A stretch of DNA of 39,343 nt, from positions 38,540 to 77,882 of the forward strand of contig JAHBMJ010004524.1 of the NCBI GenBank assembly GCA_018398765.1, given 5' to 3'. The position numbers and the translations under genes are program-made. Positions 11,487-22,260 of this stretch are shown here, in pieces. This stretch comes from Chromera velia. Taxonomy: Eukaryota; Sar; Chromeraceae. The notes below the pieces were generated by a model. The model saw only the letters and a program-made list of their open reading frames with translations. It did no database searches and was not told the origin of the DNA. The stretch's first letter is position 1; each line of letters starts with the position of its first letter.

Positions 11487-13673
11487 CTACGATGGTTCTC
11501 TGGACAGGGCGTGGGGACGCGTCATTCCGCCGCCTCCTTTCCCGTCTCCCCCGACGCCCCCTCCTAATTGAGGGGACAAGGGAACCGCTTCTCCCTCTCC
11601 CTCACTCTCTCCTCCCAAAGTGCCTTCAAAGGATTCCTCCCCCCCCTCTCCCTCAAGTTCATGCAGACAACTCCCCTTCTCTTCCCCTGTACCAGAACCG
11701 ACCAGAGGACTTTCTGGCCGGGAGCTCTGGTGACTCGTCACCTCTTGCATTCTCTGTGGGGGTCTCATCGTGTGGGGCTGGTGATGCAATGGCATCGCCC
11801 CACTGTGGCCACTCGAATGGAGGGCCCACGGAGGCACACCGGCAGCAGACTGCGCGTGTGCATAGAAGGCAGCCACACAAGAAGCACAATTGCAACTACT
11901 CATACCATACCCTGGGGGAAGAGGCGGCGGCCCAGGATTCGACACAGACCCCGGGGGCCGGTCCCAATGTTGATGCAGGGCTTGGTCGCTTCCTGTCCTG
12001 CCCCGCTGCATGAAGACACCAGCAGGAGGACGGCCTGTCCCCGCAGACGCGTCTGCCGAGTCGGCTTTCACCAGATTCACCCCCGATTCCTCCTTTGTCA
12101 GATTCATGTCGTCTCCCTTTGAGTCTTCATGCTGTGGGGGGCCCGGGGGACCCGGAATGCCGGGGGCCCCTGAGGGTCCCCTTTTCCTGAAACGGGTCTC
12201 CATCTGAATGGGCATGGTCACTCCGTGCGAGTTCGTGCCCCCCAAGTCTTCTGCTAACTCGTCAATGAGAGACTGGGGAGACGAGTCACTGCGGGCTGCG
12301 TGCGTCAGCTGGTGGCCCCCGAATCCCCCAGACCCTTGCGACTGCCACTGATGCCCTGAATTTCCTCTCTGCGTCGTTACAGCTGCAGAAGACGGAGCAG
12401 AGGGCCGGGGCACGTGGCCCGGACGGGCGTCTGAAGATTCTGACTGACCCCCACGGATTTTGTCTTTCTGGGGCGAAGACTTTTTCCTGACTGGGTGGTC
12501 TCTTCCCGAAGTTTTCTTTTCCCCCGACGCTTCTTTGCCTCCTCCTCCGCGTGACATAGGGGCAGCAGCAGCTGCAGCAGCAGCAGCAGTAGTAGAGCCA
12601 AAACCGAGCCAAGACCAAAGACCACCAGATCCCTCCTTTCCCTTCCCTCCCCCCCCAGTCTCTTGCGTCTCACTCACTTCCTCATGCTCCTTCTCTTGAT
12701 CTAAAATCGGGGGCCGCGGTGCTTTCGGGCCCCTCAAAGGAGATGACTCTGGCGGTTCTTGGTCTCTGTCTGCTGGACGCGCAGGGGGAGACGACCCTTG
12801 CGTGCTACCTGCTGCGTCTGCTCCTTGCAATGTCCCCCCACTCACTCTCCTTGCACCACTGGCGGAACGAGGCGGCGGGTGGTCTGCAGACCCCCCGGAG
12901 GAACAGGACGCAGGCGGGGCGGCGGATATGGGTGCGGGGGGCGGGCCCCGGGCCCCAGGGGGGATTGACGCCTGAGTGTCTAGACCGATCCCTTCCCACT
13001 CGAGGGACTGCGTGCGTCGGGCCCCGGCAAGGTCCGCACCGCCGCCGTCACCCCCCCACACGCTGTCGTTGGGCCCTACCGTGCGCGTAGTACCCGTAGT
13101 GTAGTCATATAAGACGATCGAACCAGCAGGACCACTCTGTGCGTGGGGGGGGGCTGGGGGAAAATGTGCAAGGGATGGGTGTGCAGGGATGTGCATGGTT
13201 GCCGCGTGCTGCATCATGCCGGGGGGATGTCCGGGGTGATGAGGAACAAAGTAGGGCCCCATCGGGCCGTAATGGAAAGTGCCCCCGCCGGGGTGATGGG
13301 CATGCGGATGCATCGGATAGGAACCTTGACGAGACAGCGCAGATGACGAGGAGGCATTTCTCCTGCTGTTCTCCGCTGATGACTTTTTGGCATTTCCCTC
13401 CCCCCCATTTTCCCCCTCCGCAGCCTTATCTCTGTCTCCCTCCCCATTTCCTTCCGATCGTTCGGTTTCAGACCTAGAGTCGTCGCTGTCGTCCCCACTC
13501 TCTGACCTGAGGTCCTGTGAATGCATCGACTTGCTGCCTGCAATTTTGTTCGACCGTTTCATCCTCCGCAGAGAATTGGCCTTCTTCGGCTTGCGGCAGA
13601 CATAACGGATGCAGTAGGACCCCCCCCCGAGGGCAAAGATTCCGGTGAAGGAGGAAACCATCGCCCAGAACCA
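11487..13673 (-). other. TM helix and disordered cytoplasmic tail exon
   Basis: Exon 8 begins WFWAMVSSFTGIFALGGG, a single membrane-spanning stretch, followed by the stop-transfer-like basic patch RYVCRKPKK. The remaining ~700 residues are low complexity: acidic Ser/Glu runs, a His/Pro/Met-rich patch (PHHPGHPPGMM), a run of 10 Ala, Ser/Lys-rich stretches, a short collagen-like GPSGAPGIPGPPGPP and Gly/Glu-rich segments. No kinase or other catalytic domain is visible. Confidence 0.75.
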
Positions 13674-16600
13674 CTGCAGACAGGCAGGCAGGGAGGGAGG
13701 CAGCAACAATAAATTCATGCACGCACAAACCCATATACCCCCCCATGCATGCGGCAGACACCTTTGCTGCGATTTTTAGAACTGTTTCTTTCTGCTTTGT
13801 CGAAGACATGAGAGAGAAACCTGCATACAGAAGTACCGGATCTCCCCCCGCCCTCTTCATTTGCCCGTCAGTTGATGACGCTCCTTTGCACCGCTGTCGT
13901 TCGAACCCTTCGTTGCATCAAAACACACTGTCATGATGCGAGGGAACTTATTCGATGCGGGGAAAAATAAAATGGAATCTTGACAGATGAACTGACGAAG
14001 AAGAAGGCATGACTGAATGCCCTTCCTTTCCTGCAAAAAGAAACAAACAAAAAGACTTACTGACCTCAGTAAAGTACCATGGGTTATCCTCTTTGGGCGC
14101 CGCCGCTGGGGCTGCTGGCTGCGTGGTCGTTTCAGTGGGGTCTCTAGATCCTGGACTCTGCGTGGGAGGGGAGGGGGTGGGTGTGGATCCCGATGTCGTC
14201 TCGTCTGATTGGGCGGGTGTGGGGGGCTGCTGTGTGGGTGCAGCCGTTGGCTTGGGGCAGAGGTCTGAGTCCGTCCTCATCGACCCGTCGGAACATCGGA
14301 AGACCGCCTCTTGAATCGCATCCTCTGTCCCTCTGATTCGGGGGACGGAGAGACCGAGGGACTGTCGGGGATCGGTTGCGGGAATGGAGACGGACCGGTC
14401 GGCCTCGAGATCCAGCACACGGAGTAACTCGGCAGCCAGATCTGAGGCAGTAGGGTCATACACAGCTCTGCTGGCAGGAGGGGGGGGGTAGAAGGTAAGC
14501 GTATAGTCAACCCCCGCCCATGAGTGAACGGGGCAATCCGTTTGGGTTGGGGGTTGGACCTCAATCCTGTTCTCTGATGTCCCTGTGATGTTCGCAATTC
14601 CCCTTCTGATCTCCAATAGCTGGAGTTTGCACTCTCGCTCTGTCGATGACGCAGCAGAGGGTGAGGAAGACGAGACGGAAGCAGCAGCGACAGGAGGCTG
14701 CTGAACGTTCAGAGCTCGAAGGGTGGGTGAGCTGGAGGGACGGGCTACGACGGAAATGCCCCCAGGACCCCCTTCAATCTGAAGAGTACCACTAGGAATA
14801 CCCCCGGGCAACCCCCCCGGTGGACTAGGAACAGGAATAGGCACCCCTCCCCACCCTCCCAGACCCTCTATCTCCTCCCTTCTCTCCTGCAACACCACAT
14901 GAATCGTCATGCGCACCCCCTTCTCCCTCTCCTGACGGGAACTTTCCAGAAGAGAACCCAACTGCCACGAAAACCCGACCCCCGTGCTCATATGCACAAC
15001 CGTGGCAGGGCCCTTCTTTGCTAACTGGAGATACTCTAGGATGTCAGGAAGCGGGGGGGTACCGCTCCCCTCTGCCCCCGGGACCCCATGAATGGACCCG
15101 TGCACAAACGGAGACGGACTCCACCCCCACCCACCCCCATTGAGGACCGAAAGAGATCGAAGGGCGTCTCCGTTCTTGTCTTTAGCTCGGTCTGCCACTT
15201 GCTTCTGGCTGCTAGAGAGAGAATGCACAGAGGACTGCTGTTGCTGCAAAGCACCGACGAGTTTGACTACTTCCTCTTCCGCCAGCAAGGTGGACACTGC
15301 CATCGCCTTATACCGCACAGACTTACCCCTGAAGAGGCCACTCTCGGGGGGGATGCGGCAGTCCTTCACTGGGTTCAGCGACAGGTTGAACGACTTCCTT
15401 TGCTCTGACAGAGGGACAGCCAGAATGTCAGTGCGCTTGGGCACTACAACAGAGGCAAAGCAGAGGAATTGCAGCCAATCATTCAGAGGCCTTGAGCCCC
15501 CCGGCGGCAGACTCGGTGACGCCGCCCCGGCGGCCCCATTGAGGAGATTCGAGGCGGCGTTGGGGGACGGGGAGGGCTCCGGTGCTTCATCTGCCTGCCT
15601 GCATTTCCTCAGAGATTCCGGCGTTGCCAGTAACAATGGGGGCTGCATGGCAGAAGAGCCGTCTCCCGCATTGCTTCTCTCCGCCGTCCCGTTTTGTCCC
15701 CCCACCAAGACTTGGGCTGCCTCGAAAAGAGCATTCGCATGTGTCTGCAGGTTTCCCCAAACCCAGCAGAAGAGTTCGGCTTCTGGGAGGCCCTCTGGTC
15801 CTAGGACAACGACTGCGTGCTGCGGTGTGTAGAAGAGGGGTGAGAGGAGGAGGTCGAGCTGGAGGTTGACTATTGGGGTGGTGATGCTGGGATCCACGGT
15901 CAGTTTGGACAGCGGTCCGACAGTCAGAGACAAATCGAGCGACCTGTTTCCGGCAGCATTGATCGCCTGCGGGAGGGCGGAAGGAGACAGGGAGAACAGG
16001 AAACATCAGATTCCGAACAAAAGGAAGGAAGAATGAATCAAGCGCCAGGCAAACATCAGGCAAGGAAGAAGGGGAAGGAGAAACAGCGAAGTGAAAGAGC
16101 GAAAATGCAGCGATTGCACAGCCAAAAGAGATAGATAAGGCGAATGACAGAGTTTTCCTTCGAAAGGAAATGATTGAATTCGAAGCCATACAAGGCGACG
16201 AAAGAGAAAGCAACGTGAGCAGACAGAAGGAAGGGCGAGTGCGGGAGAGTCAAGAGAAAGGGAAACGACCGCCTGGCGAGAGAGAGAAGAGAATGCAAAC
16301 ACATGGCCATCCATCGTCACACAGAATCTCTGCCTCTACGCACGCACCTTGACTGTGATGTCCGTTGTCTCCGAAGAGTCACGGGACACAATCACGGGAG
16401 GATTGCCGTAGAGGTCCCCGCTCGTCCGGTTCAACACAATTCCCGCAGGCAGCCCTCCTTCTCCCCCTTCTACTAAAAACCCTCCTGTGGGTCTCAACTC
16501 CATCAAGAGCGGCTGCCGAGCTAAAGGAGGAAGCCAGAGATCAGAAGCGACGGTCACCTGCGGGGCATCTGCCGGCATTGTGTTTCTGTAAAAGAACACA

Positions 16601-19600
16601 GAAGGTCTGTCGACCAGCCACCGAACGCTGAATGAAGCCACACCCGCCCTGATGGGATCTGGACTCTCTCTGGCATTCACGAAGACTTCGACGGTGTACG
16701 ACACGACACCGTCCATTTCTCCGTCAGCAATGCCTAGAGTGCCTGTGATCACTCCTCTGTCTGCGTCAAATGACGCAAAAGAAGGAAGACTGGGGGTAAT
16801 CGTCCAACTGAACGATGCGCCCTGCTGCGACACCTCTGAGAATTCTTTCCCCTCCTCACGGGCCCTGACAAGCCCCGTGTCTGAGCACACCCCCAAAGGC
16901 ACTCCAACCCCCGTCTCCTCAGGACAACTCACTTTGACCACAGACTCAAATGAGTCCCCTAAAGTCAACGTCTGTGCTTGAACGTCAAGAGGCACCACCT
17001 GACCGTCAGAGGAGGTCACGGTCTTTCCATTCACGGAGACGGGAACAGACAGACGGAGCCATGGATCCACAGGACTGCACTCCGTCCCCTTACCCCGATA
17101 ACCGCATCGACACCGACACTGGACGGCCCCAAACGTCCCCGTCCCCTCTAGGGTCACGGCCTCGTTCTTGCACGCAGCTCCGGCCTCGTCGAGAACCAAA
17201 CAATCGGACTCACGAGCAGCGCCCCAGGGCTGGACGTTCGTGCAGAGGGCGTTGGGGTGACAGCCGCTGCCGGCCTCTTCGCGTTCTGCGCAGTAGTTCC
17301 TGCACGTGAAGGGAATCCCATCCTTCCTCAGGCTTCTGTTCTCACACACCTGATTGCACTCACAGTCATGTTCCCCCGGAGTCTCACACTCGTTCATGTC
17401 CACACAGACCTTCTCGGCCCTGTCGTAAAATCTGTACCCAGGCCCCCGGTCGCACAGACACTCAAAGGGGATGCGGTCCCTTGCGGGGTCTCTGTCAACG
17501 CACCGAGCGGCCGGGTCCACACATACGGGCGGATCCTCCAGACATTCGTTGATGTCTGCACTCACACACACACTCACACATGCATGCATGCAGGGATGCA
17601 GTCAGTCAGTCAGCCAGTCAGGCAGTCAATCAGTCATTCATTCATTCATTCATCAAGTCATTCATTCATTCATTCAGTCAGTCAGTCAGTCAGTCAGTCA
17701 GTCAGGCAGGCAGGCAGGCAGGCAGGGAAAGAGAAATGCACAAAAAGGGAACGCATGGAGTCTCTTACAGCAAAGAGAAGGGAAGAAAACGAAGGAAAAC
17801 CAAACTGGAATACACAGTACCAACGAGGTGGATACAGAGAAGAATCTAAAGTTCAAATCCCATGCACCCATCTGCATGTCTTTCCCATCCGTTTTCCCTC
17901 CCTCCCTCCCGACCCCCTCGTCCTTGCAGGCATTCATTTTCATACAGAATGCGCGCATGGCCTGAAAATGAAGGCATGCCCGATCCCCTCGTCGTCCAGG
18001 CAAACAAACAGAAAGAAAGAAATTGGTTCCGTCCGTCCGTCCGTGGTCCTGTTTTCTTCATGCTGTCTTCCCATGATGCAGTTCAGTGCATGAATAAATG
18101 TAGAAAGCCATGCAGAGAGACCGACTCACTTTCACAACTGCTTCCGTCGGCGGAAGTTCTGAACTCGGGGGGGCACTCGCACCTCCACCCTTCCTTGTCT
18201 AGATTCGAACACACCGCAGGGGGGGAGCAGTTGTGCCTCCCCTCAAGGCACTCATCCACATCAACGCATGTGCCCTCAAGGCTGTCGTATTCAGAGAACC
18301 CATCAGTGCCGCAGGAGCACAAGAAGGATCCGTCCGCATTCTCGCATGTCGCCTCACTCCCACACACCTCACTCCCGTTCACTGCCCGCACCCCTACCAG
18401 AGTTGCCCCAGCGCATTCATCCACATCTGGAGGGAAAAAGGGACAGACAGAAAAAGAAGAAAGATTCACATGTGCAAACAGGAAGGAAAAAATAGAGAAG
18501 GAAGACTGTATCCGATTCTTCTACATACAGACCAGAAAAAAAGAGAATGTGCGGGGAGGGAGCATAGGGACGGACAACATGAACCAGCCTCTTTGTGAAG
18601 AAGAAAGACCTTGCTTAATTGACTGACCTTGACAGCTGCCATCAGTCTGGTTGTATCGGTACCCCATCTCGCACTCACACACGAACGATCCGTCTGTGTC
18701 AGTGCAGGCCCCCAGACCCGCACAGAGTTCAGGACTCCACACGCACTCATCAACGTTCTCACAGAATTCGTACTCGTACTCCTCCCACTCTCCTTCCTCT
18801 TCCATTTCTCCACTTCCATCTTCTTCTTCGACCGTCACGTTCCCTTGGAAGGCAGCCGAGGGGTCCTCCTCTTCGGTGACGTTCGAGCTGCCCCCCGTCA
18901 GATCGGGGGCAGGAGGAATCTCATCTGCATCGACACCCGAAACAGCAACAGACTCTGCAGACGACACCAACCCGTCATCACTGTCTCCCCCCTCCTGGTG
19001 CTGCATCCGTCTTCGTCTCCGTCCGTTCCCCTCCTCAGATCCCCCCATCACGTCTCCCCCATCTTCCTCTTCCTCAACAGTCGACACAACTGCAGGTGCT
19101 GGAGAGGGGGCAGGGGCTCTTTCTGAAAACGGCTGGGGGGACGGATCGGATCCCGATTCTGCGGTGGGAGCAGAAGAGGATGTATCGGCAGGTGGAAAGG
19201 GGGAGGGGGTGGGACCTTCAAACGTTGTGGAGTTGGAAGAGACGGAAGATGAATTGCCTTCCGGTGAGGCTGGTTGTCGAAGCTCTGGCACAGTGCGTTT
19301 CCTCCTCCTCCTTATCTCTGAGCGAGGGGAGTACCCGTTCTTGCAGGGGCAGAAGAAAGACCCAGGCTCGTTTCGGCATTCAAAGTTGGCACTGGAGTCG
19401 CATAATTCTGGAATGTTGGGGTCAATCTCCAGTCTGCTCTGGGCATTCTGATCACACTCGTTCACGTCCCTACATCTGTAGACACCCCCTCCTAGAGATG
19501 CAAATTCATACCCCTCCAGACAGGCGCATTGATACGATCCGGGGATGCTGGTGCATTTCGTGGTACCAGATTCACAGGGGGGGTTGGGGTAATCTGGACT

Positions 19601-22260
19601 ACACTCGTCGACATCCAGACAGAAGTCCCCGGGTTCGTTTTCTTCAGACCTGTTCGAATAGGCAAACCCCTCTTTGCATTCACACAGATTCCTCAGACCC
19701 TCTCTGTTGATGCAATTGGCGTTCTCGGGACACCACCCGTTGTTCTCCTCAAGGCACTCGTTAATGTCCTCACACAGCACCGGGAGTGCCCGACCAGCCT
19801 CGGTCTTGTTTCTATACCCAGACTGACACACGCACATGAAAGGGGGCGCGGAGGCAGACGGCACTACATCGACACACTCCGCATGGGAACCGCAGAGCGC
19901 TATCTCCAAGCTTCGTCTGTCCGCCGTGGAGTTGGCAGGAATTTCCACTGTCCCCTCAACGCATTCGTTGATGTTCTCACAAAACATCCCGTCACCCCTG
20001 AACCCAGCCTGGCACCTGCACTCACACATATCGAAAGAGCAAAAGCAGAAAAGTGATGGTGTGGTGAATTGATTCATTTGAGAATGAGTTCGTTCCCGAC
20101 CTTGGCGGCATGGACTCAGATGTGATAAGATGTTGCGAGAGGTTTTCCCGAACAAAATGTACAAATTAATCGGGAGGTGGACACAGGCAAGAAAAAAAAA
20201 ACAGGGACGTACGGAAGAAAGCTCCACCCATACCCCTTCTACACTAACACCGCCAGAAACTACATACAGATGAAGCAAAGAACTTCCCCCCTCTACCCAT
20301 TCGGACGTGCACGGAAAGACCCGGACGGAAAGGGAGACAGAAACTGACTCGCAAGAGTATCCACTCATCCGTCCGCCCTGATTCTCCCATTCGCCTCCTC
20401 CTCTGTCTCCCGTCTCCTCCCCTGCCAGAGGGACACACACCGCGCTCTCGTGACAGCTGTGCGTCCCGCTCTGACACTCATTCACGTGAAGGCTCCAAAC
20501 TTCAAGGGAAACTCTGGAGGACGAAACGACGCCCTGAGGGCTTGCCGTCTCATTGGAATTGACTGCCGTGACAGGACAAACCGCAGGGGACATCTGCAGC
20601 TCTACACTCCCTCCTTCCGGGGCCGACAGCGTTTTGAGAGCAGGAAACGGAGGCAAGGTCCCTGCGTCCCCATCCGTCTCTGTCTCTGCTTCCCACTCAA
20701 GTAAAGATGTAAAAACGTGGGGAGCTGACGCACCCTCTCCCCCCAAAGTCACATTCAACAACCTAGTTCCCCCACCCCCCTCTTGACTTTTGACTTCTGC
20801 CGTCTCCGTCCAAAGGTCCAACTGCATGGCGGTCCACTTCCCTCCCCTCAAGTCCCCCCTGCCCTGCTCTACTGCAAGCCACGCGACCTCCTCTCTGCTC
20901 CGCAACGTCTCGCCATTACTGTCTCGGAGCTCAAACTCGACCTCAAACGCCTCCTGCATCCGTCTACGAGTGGCCACGTGCACGACCGCGTTCTTCTCAC
21001 GAATCGTGTTCGGTTGGATGAACACCAACGGATTAGAACCAGATGCAAAGGGGACGTAAAACTTCAACGCCATCATCCCCCCCCCATCGTATCTCTGCCG
21101 GCCGGCCTGCAGAAGCAACCCCGACTCATCCCTGAAAATCCCGGGATCGATAGCGATCCAGTCCACAAGACCCCCGCCCTCGGCCGCCTGCACCCCCCCA
21201 CCCGCAGTGCAGTCTGGGGTCACCACCTGGAGGTCAAAGCAGTACTCCCCCAGACACTCAAACTCCGGTCGCGTGCCCCTCTTGCGAATGAAGTTGACTC
21301 GCACAGAGCTCACCCCTGCCCCATCCCCCACAGAGGAGGAGGTGAGTGCCTCGGAGGACACCCCAGCAGGGTCCTGAAAAGGGTTGCCGACCAGCACCAC
21401 GGGCAGGTGCCTGAACTCACTCTGCAGGTTGACAGTACCCCAGTCCCCCGAGACACTCGCTTGTCCGACCTCCAGTCTTGGCAACCGGGCTGCAGCACAG
21501 AGAACAGAAAAGGAGGAGAATCAATACAGGCAACCGGGCTGCAGCACAGAGAACAGAAAAGGAGGAGAATCAATACAGAGAGTAGAGTAGAGAAGAGGGC
21601 GCAGTCGTGCTGCACAAGGAAGGCGTCAGCGGGATCGGAGAGGGGGGAGATCAGAAGAACCAAGCGCCCAATACTGCAACCCAAACACCCATGCAGTGAG
21701 AAAGACTGACGGGTGCATGAGTCTGGAAGAGTCACATAGCCATAGGGACAGGAGCAGAGGAAGGTCCCGTCCCTCTCAGTCGTGTGGCCAGGGTAGCAGC
21801 TGTCCCTCTGCAGCCGTCTGATCGTTTCAGAAGCAACTGTCTCGTCCTCTCCGGTTGTCTGCTCTTCTTCTGATGGTTCAAACTCCAACAAGTCACCCTC
21901 TTTCCATATTGCGTTGGGTATCTCTGCACCCTCCTTGTCTGTCTCTGCTGCTGTCTCTTCCGGCGACAACCAAGAGAGGGCACCCCGGAAAGCCGAAGCC
22001 AGAGGCACAGGCACGTCAGTGTCGGTTTCAGAATCACCGAACGAGAAGAGGTTGAAGGAAGAACCCTCTCCATCGACCAAACCTGCACGTGTCGGATGAA
22101 TATATAATATGTATGCAAAAATAAAGGTAAGGCATATTCGGAACACTCTACCAGAAAGTGCAAATAACAGCAGCCAACCAGAAAAAGTCACCAGAGATCC
22201 AATGAAAATCAACCAGGAGAGTTTTCGTGTTCGGTTCCGGACAGGCCGACACCCTTCCAT
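11487..22260 (-). CDS. Giant EGF/Ig-module type I membrane protein (8 exons)
   Basis: This is a predicted 2867-residue secretory-pathway receptor or adhesin. Exons in order are 22260..22152, 21711..22082, 20349..21489, 18628..20015, 18130..18426, 16348..17555, 14065..15966 and 11487..13673. All seven introns are GT-AG and all phases agree. Splices are supported by rebuilt modules: YSCECQAGF across exons 3/4, QDVDEC across 4/5, CENINEC across 5/6, and ITVKAINAAGN (an Ig-like strand) across 6/7. Order of modules: signal peptide (1-37), a partial EGF (about 131-160), two lectin-like repeats (170-390), EGF array (495-1262), Ig-like He_PIG modules (about 1351-1517), an unassigned region, a Pro/Thr stalk (about 2075-2139), a TM helix (about 2140-2162) and a cytoplasmic tail to 2867. 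Many D[VI][ND]EC starts indicate calcium-binding EGF modules. The function is probably adhesion or ligand binding at a membrane, which is inferred from architecture. Exon 1 is the least certain exon. A gene predictor could wrongly split this locus into several genes. Confidence 0.8.
15931..16812 (-). other. Two Ig-like He_PIG-type modules
   Basis: Residues about 1351-1392 (SLPSFASFDADRGVITGTL...YTVEV) and about 1468-1517 (GGLPAGIVLNRTSGDLYGNP...ITVKAINAAGN) follow the pattern LPxxhxxdxxxGxhxGxP...YxhxVxaxN seen in putative-Ig/cadherin-like modules. The second crosses the exon 6/7 junction, which supports that splice. Confidence 0.65.
17587..17726. repeat. Compound (CAGT)n/(CATT)n/(CAGG)n microsatellite in intron 5
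   Basis: This is 140 nt of tetranucleotide repeats inside the 574-nt intron 5 (17556-18129) of the giant gene, close to its 3' splice site. Plus-strand open frames across it encode only Ser/Gln repeats. Confidence 0.92.
18764..19342 (-). other. Low-complexity insert inside one EGF module
   Basis: Between Cys765 and Cys959 the module carries 193 residues where the usual spacing is about 8 to 14. The insert holds RRRRKR (776-781), a Ser/Pro/Thr stretch with N-glycosylation sequons, a second basic run RRRRR (873-877), then a Glu-rich stretch ending just before Cys959. It is entirely within exon 4 and open in frame, so it is not an unspliced intron by stop-codon criteria. No consensus GT-AG pair was needed to explain it. 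Confidence 0.65.
20801..21463 (-). other. Two tandem lectin-like repeats in the giant protein
   Basis: Residues about 170-290 and 300-390 share one pattern. Each has a PVVLVGNP / NPLVFIQPN strand, then a short F-[DE]-hydrophobic strand (CFDLQV / FEVEFEL), then LVDWIAIDPG / EVAWLAVEQG. The shape recalls H-type-lectin or similar beta-sandwich modules found beside EGF modules in protist proteins. The family call is inference; the internal repetition is visible in the sequence. Confidence 0.5.
21481..21578 (-). repeat. 49-bp tandem duplication spanning a 3' splice site
   Basis: The units 21481-21529 and 21530-21578 appear identical. On the gene strand each unit contains a pyrimidine tract, CTGTGCTGCAG and the first ten exon bases CCCGGTTGCC. 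The downstream copy is the acceptor that keeps the frame of exon 3. The upstream copy is a second complete acceptor 49 nt earlier. Confidence 0.92.
22152..22260 (-). other. Signal peptide exon of the giant gene
   Basis: The first ATG (22260) gives a basic start (RPVRNRTRK) followed by a hydrophobic core (LSWLIFIGSLVTFSGWLLLF) and ALSG at the exon end. Intron 1 begins directly after this, so exon 1 equals the signal peptide. The frame is open upstream but has no in-frame ATG. An alternative reading without splicing would add 23 residues (see findings). Confidence 0.65.

Larger units (their letters stand above)
17077..20488 (-). other. EGF module array of the giant protein
   Basis: About ten EGF-like modules (residues 495-1262) lie in exons 3 to 6 and most start with [DN][VIM][ND]EC, the calcium-binding type. 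Module starts read HVNEC, NINEC, DINEC, DVDEC, DVNEC, NVDEC, DVDEC, DVDEC, NINEC and DMNEC. Typical Cys4-x-Cys5 pairs (CEC, CVC, CAC, CPC, CLC) are present. One module, starting DVNEC at residue 723, is split by a long insert (see the separate entry). Confidence 0.85.

Noticed and set aside
13880..13910. GTTCGAACCC resembling a tRNA T-arm
   Set aside because: No matching acceptor, D-arm or anticodon arm could be folded around it. It lies in intron 7 of the giant gene.
17587..17726. Array of short regular repeats, considered as CRISPR
   Set aside because: The repeats are contiguous tetranucleotides without unique spacers and lie in a spliceosomal intron of a eukaryotic gene.
17845..17870. GTTCAAATCCC resembling a tRNA B box
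   Set aside because: No A box at suitable distance and no cloverleaf. It is in intron 5 of the giant gene.
17257..18093. Plus-strand open frame of 278 codons
   Set aside because: It runs through exon 6 and intron 5 of the minus-strand giant gene and consists largely of Ser/Gln/His repeats from a microsatellite.
20783..21709. Plus-strand open frame of 308 codons
   Set aside because: It is antisense to exon 3 of the giant gene, where the minus strand encodes cysteine- and domain-patterned sequence with matching splice phases. The plus frame has no domain pattern.
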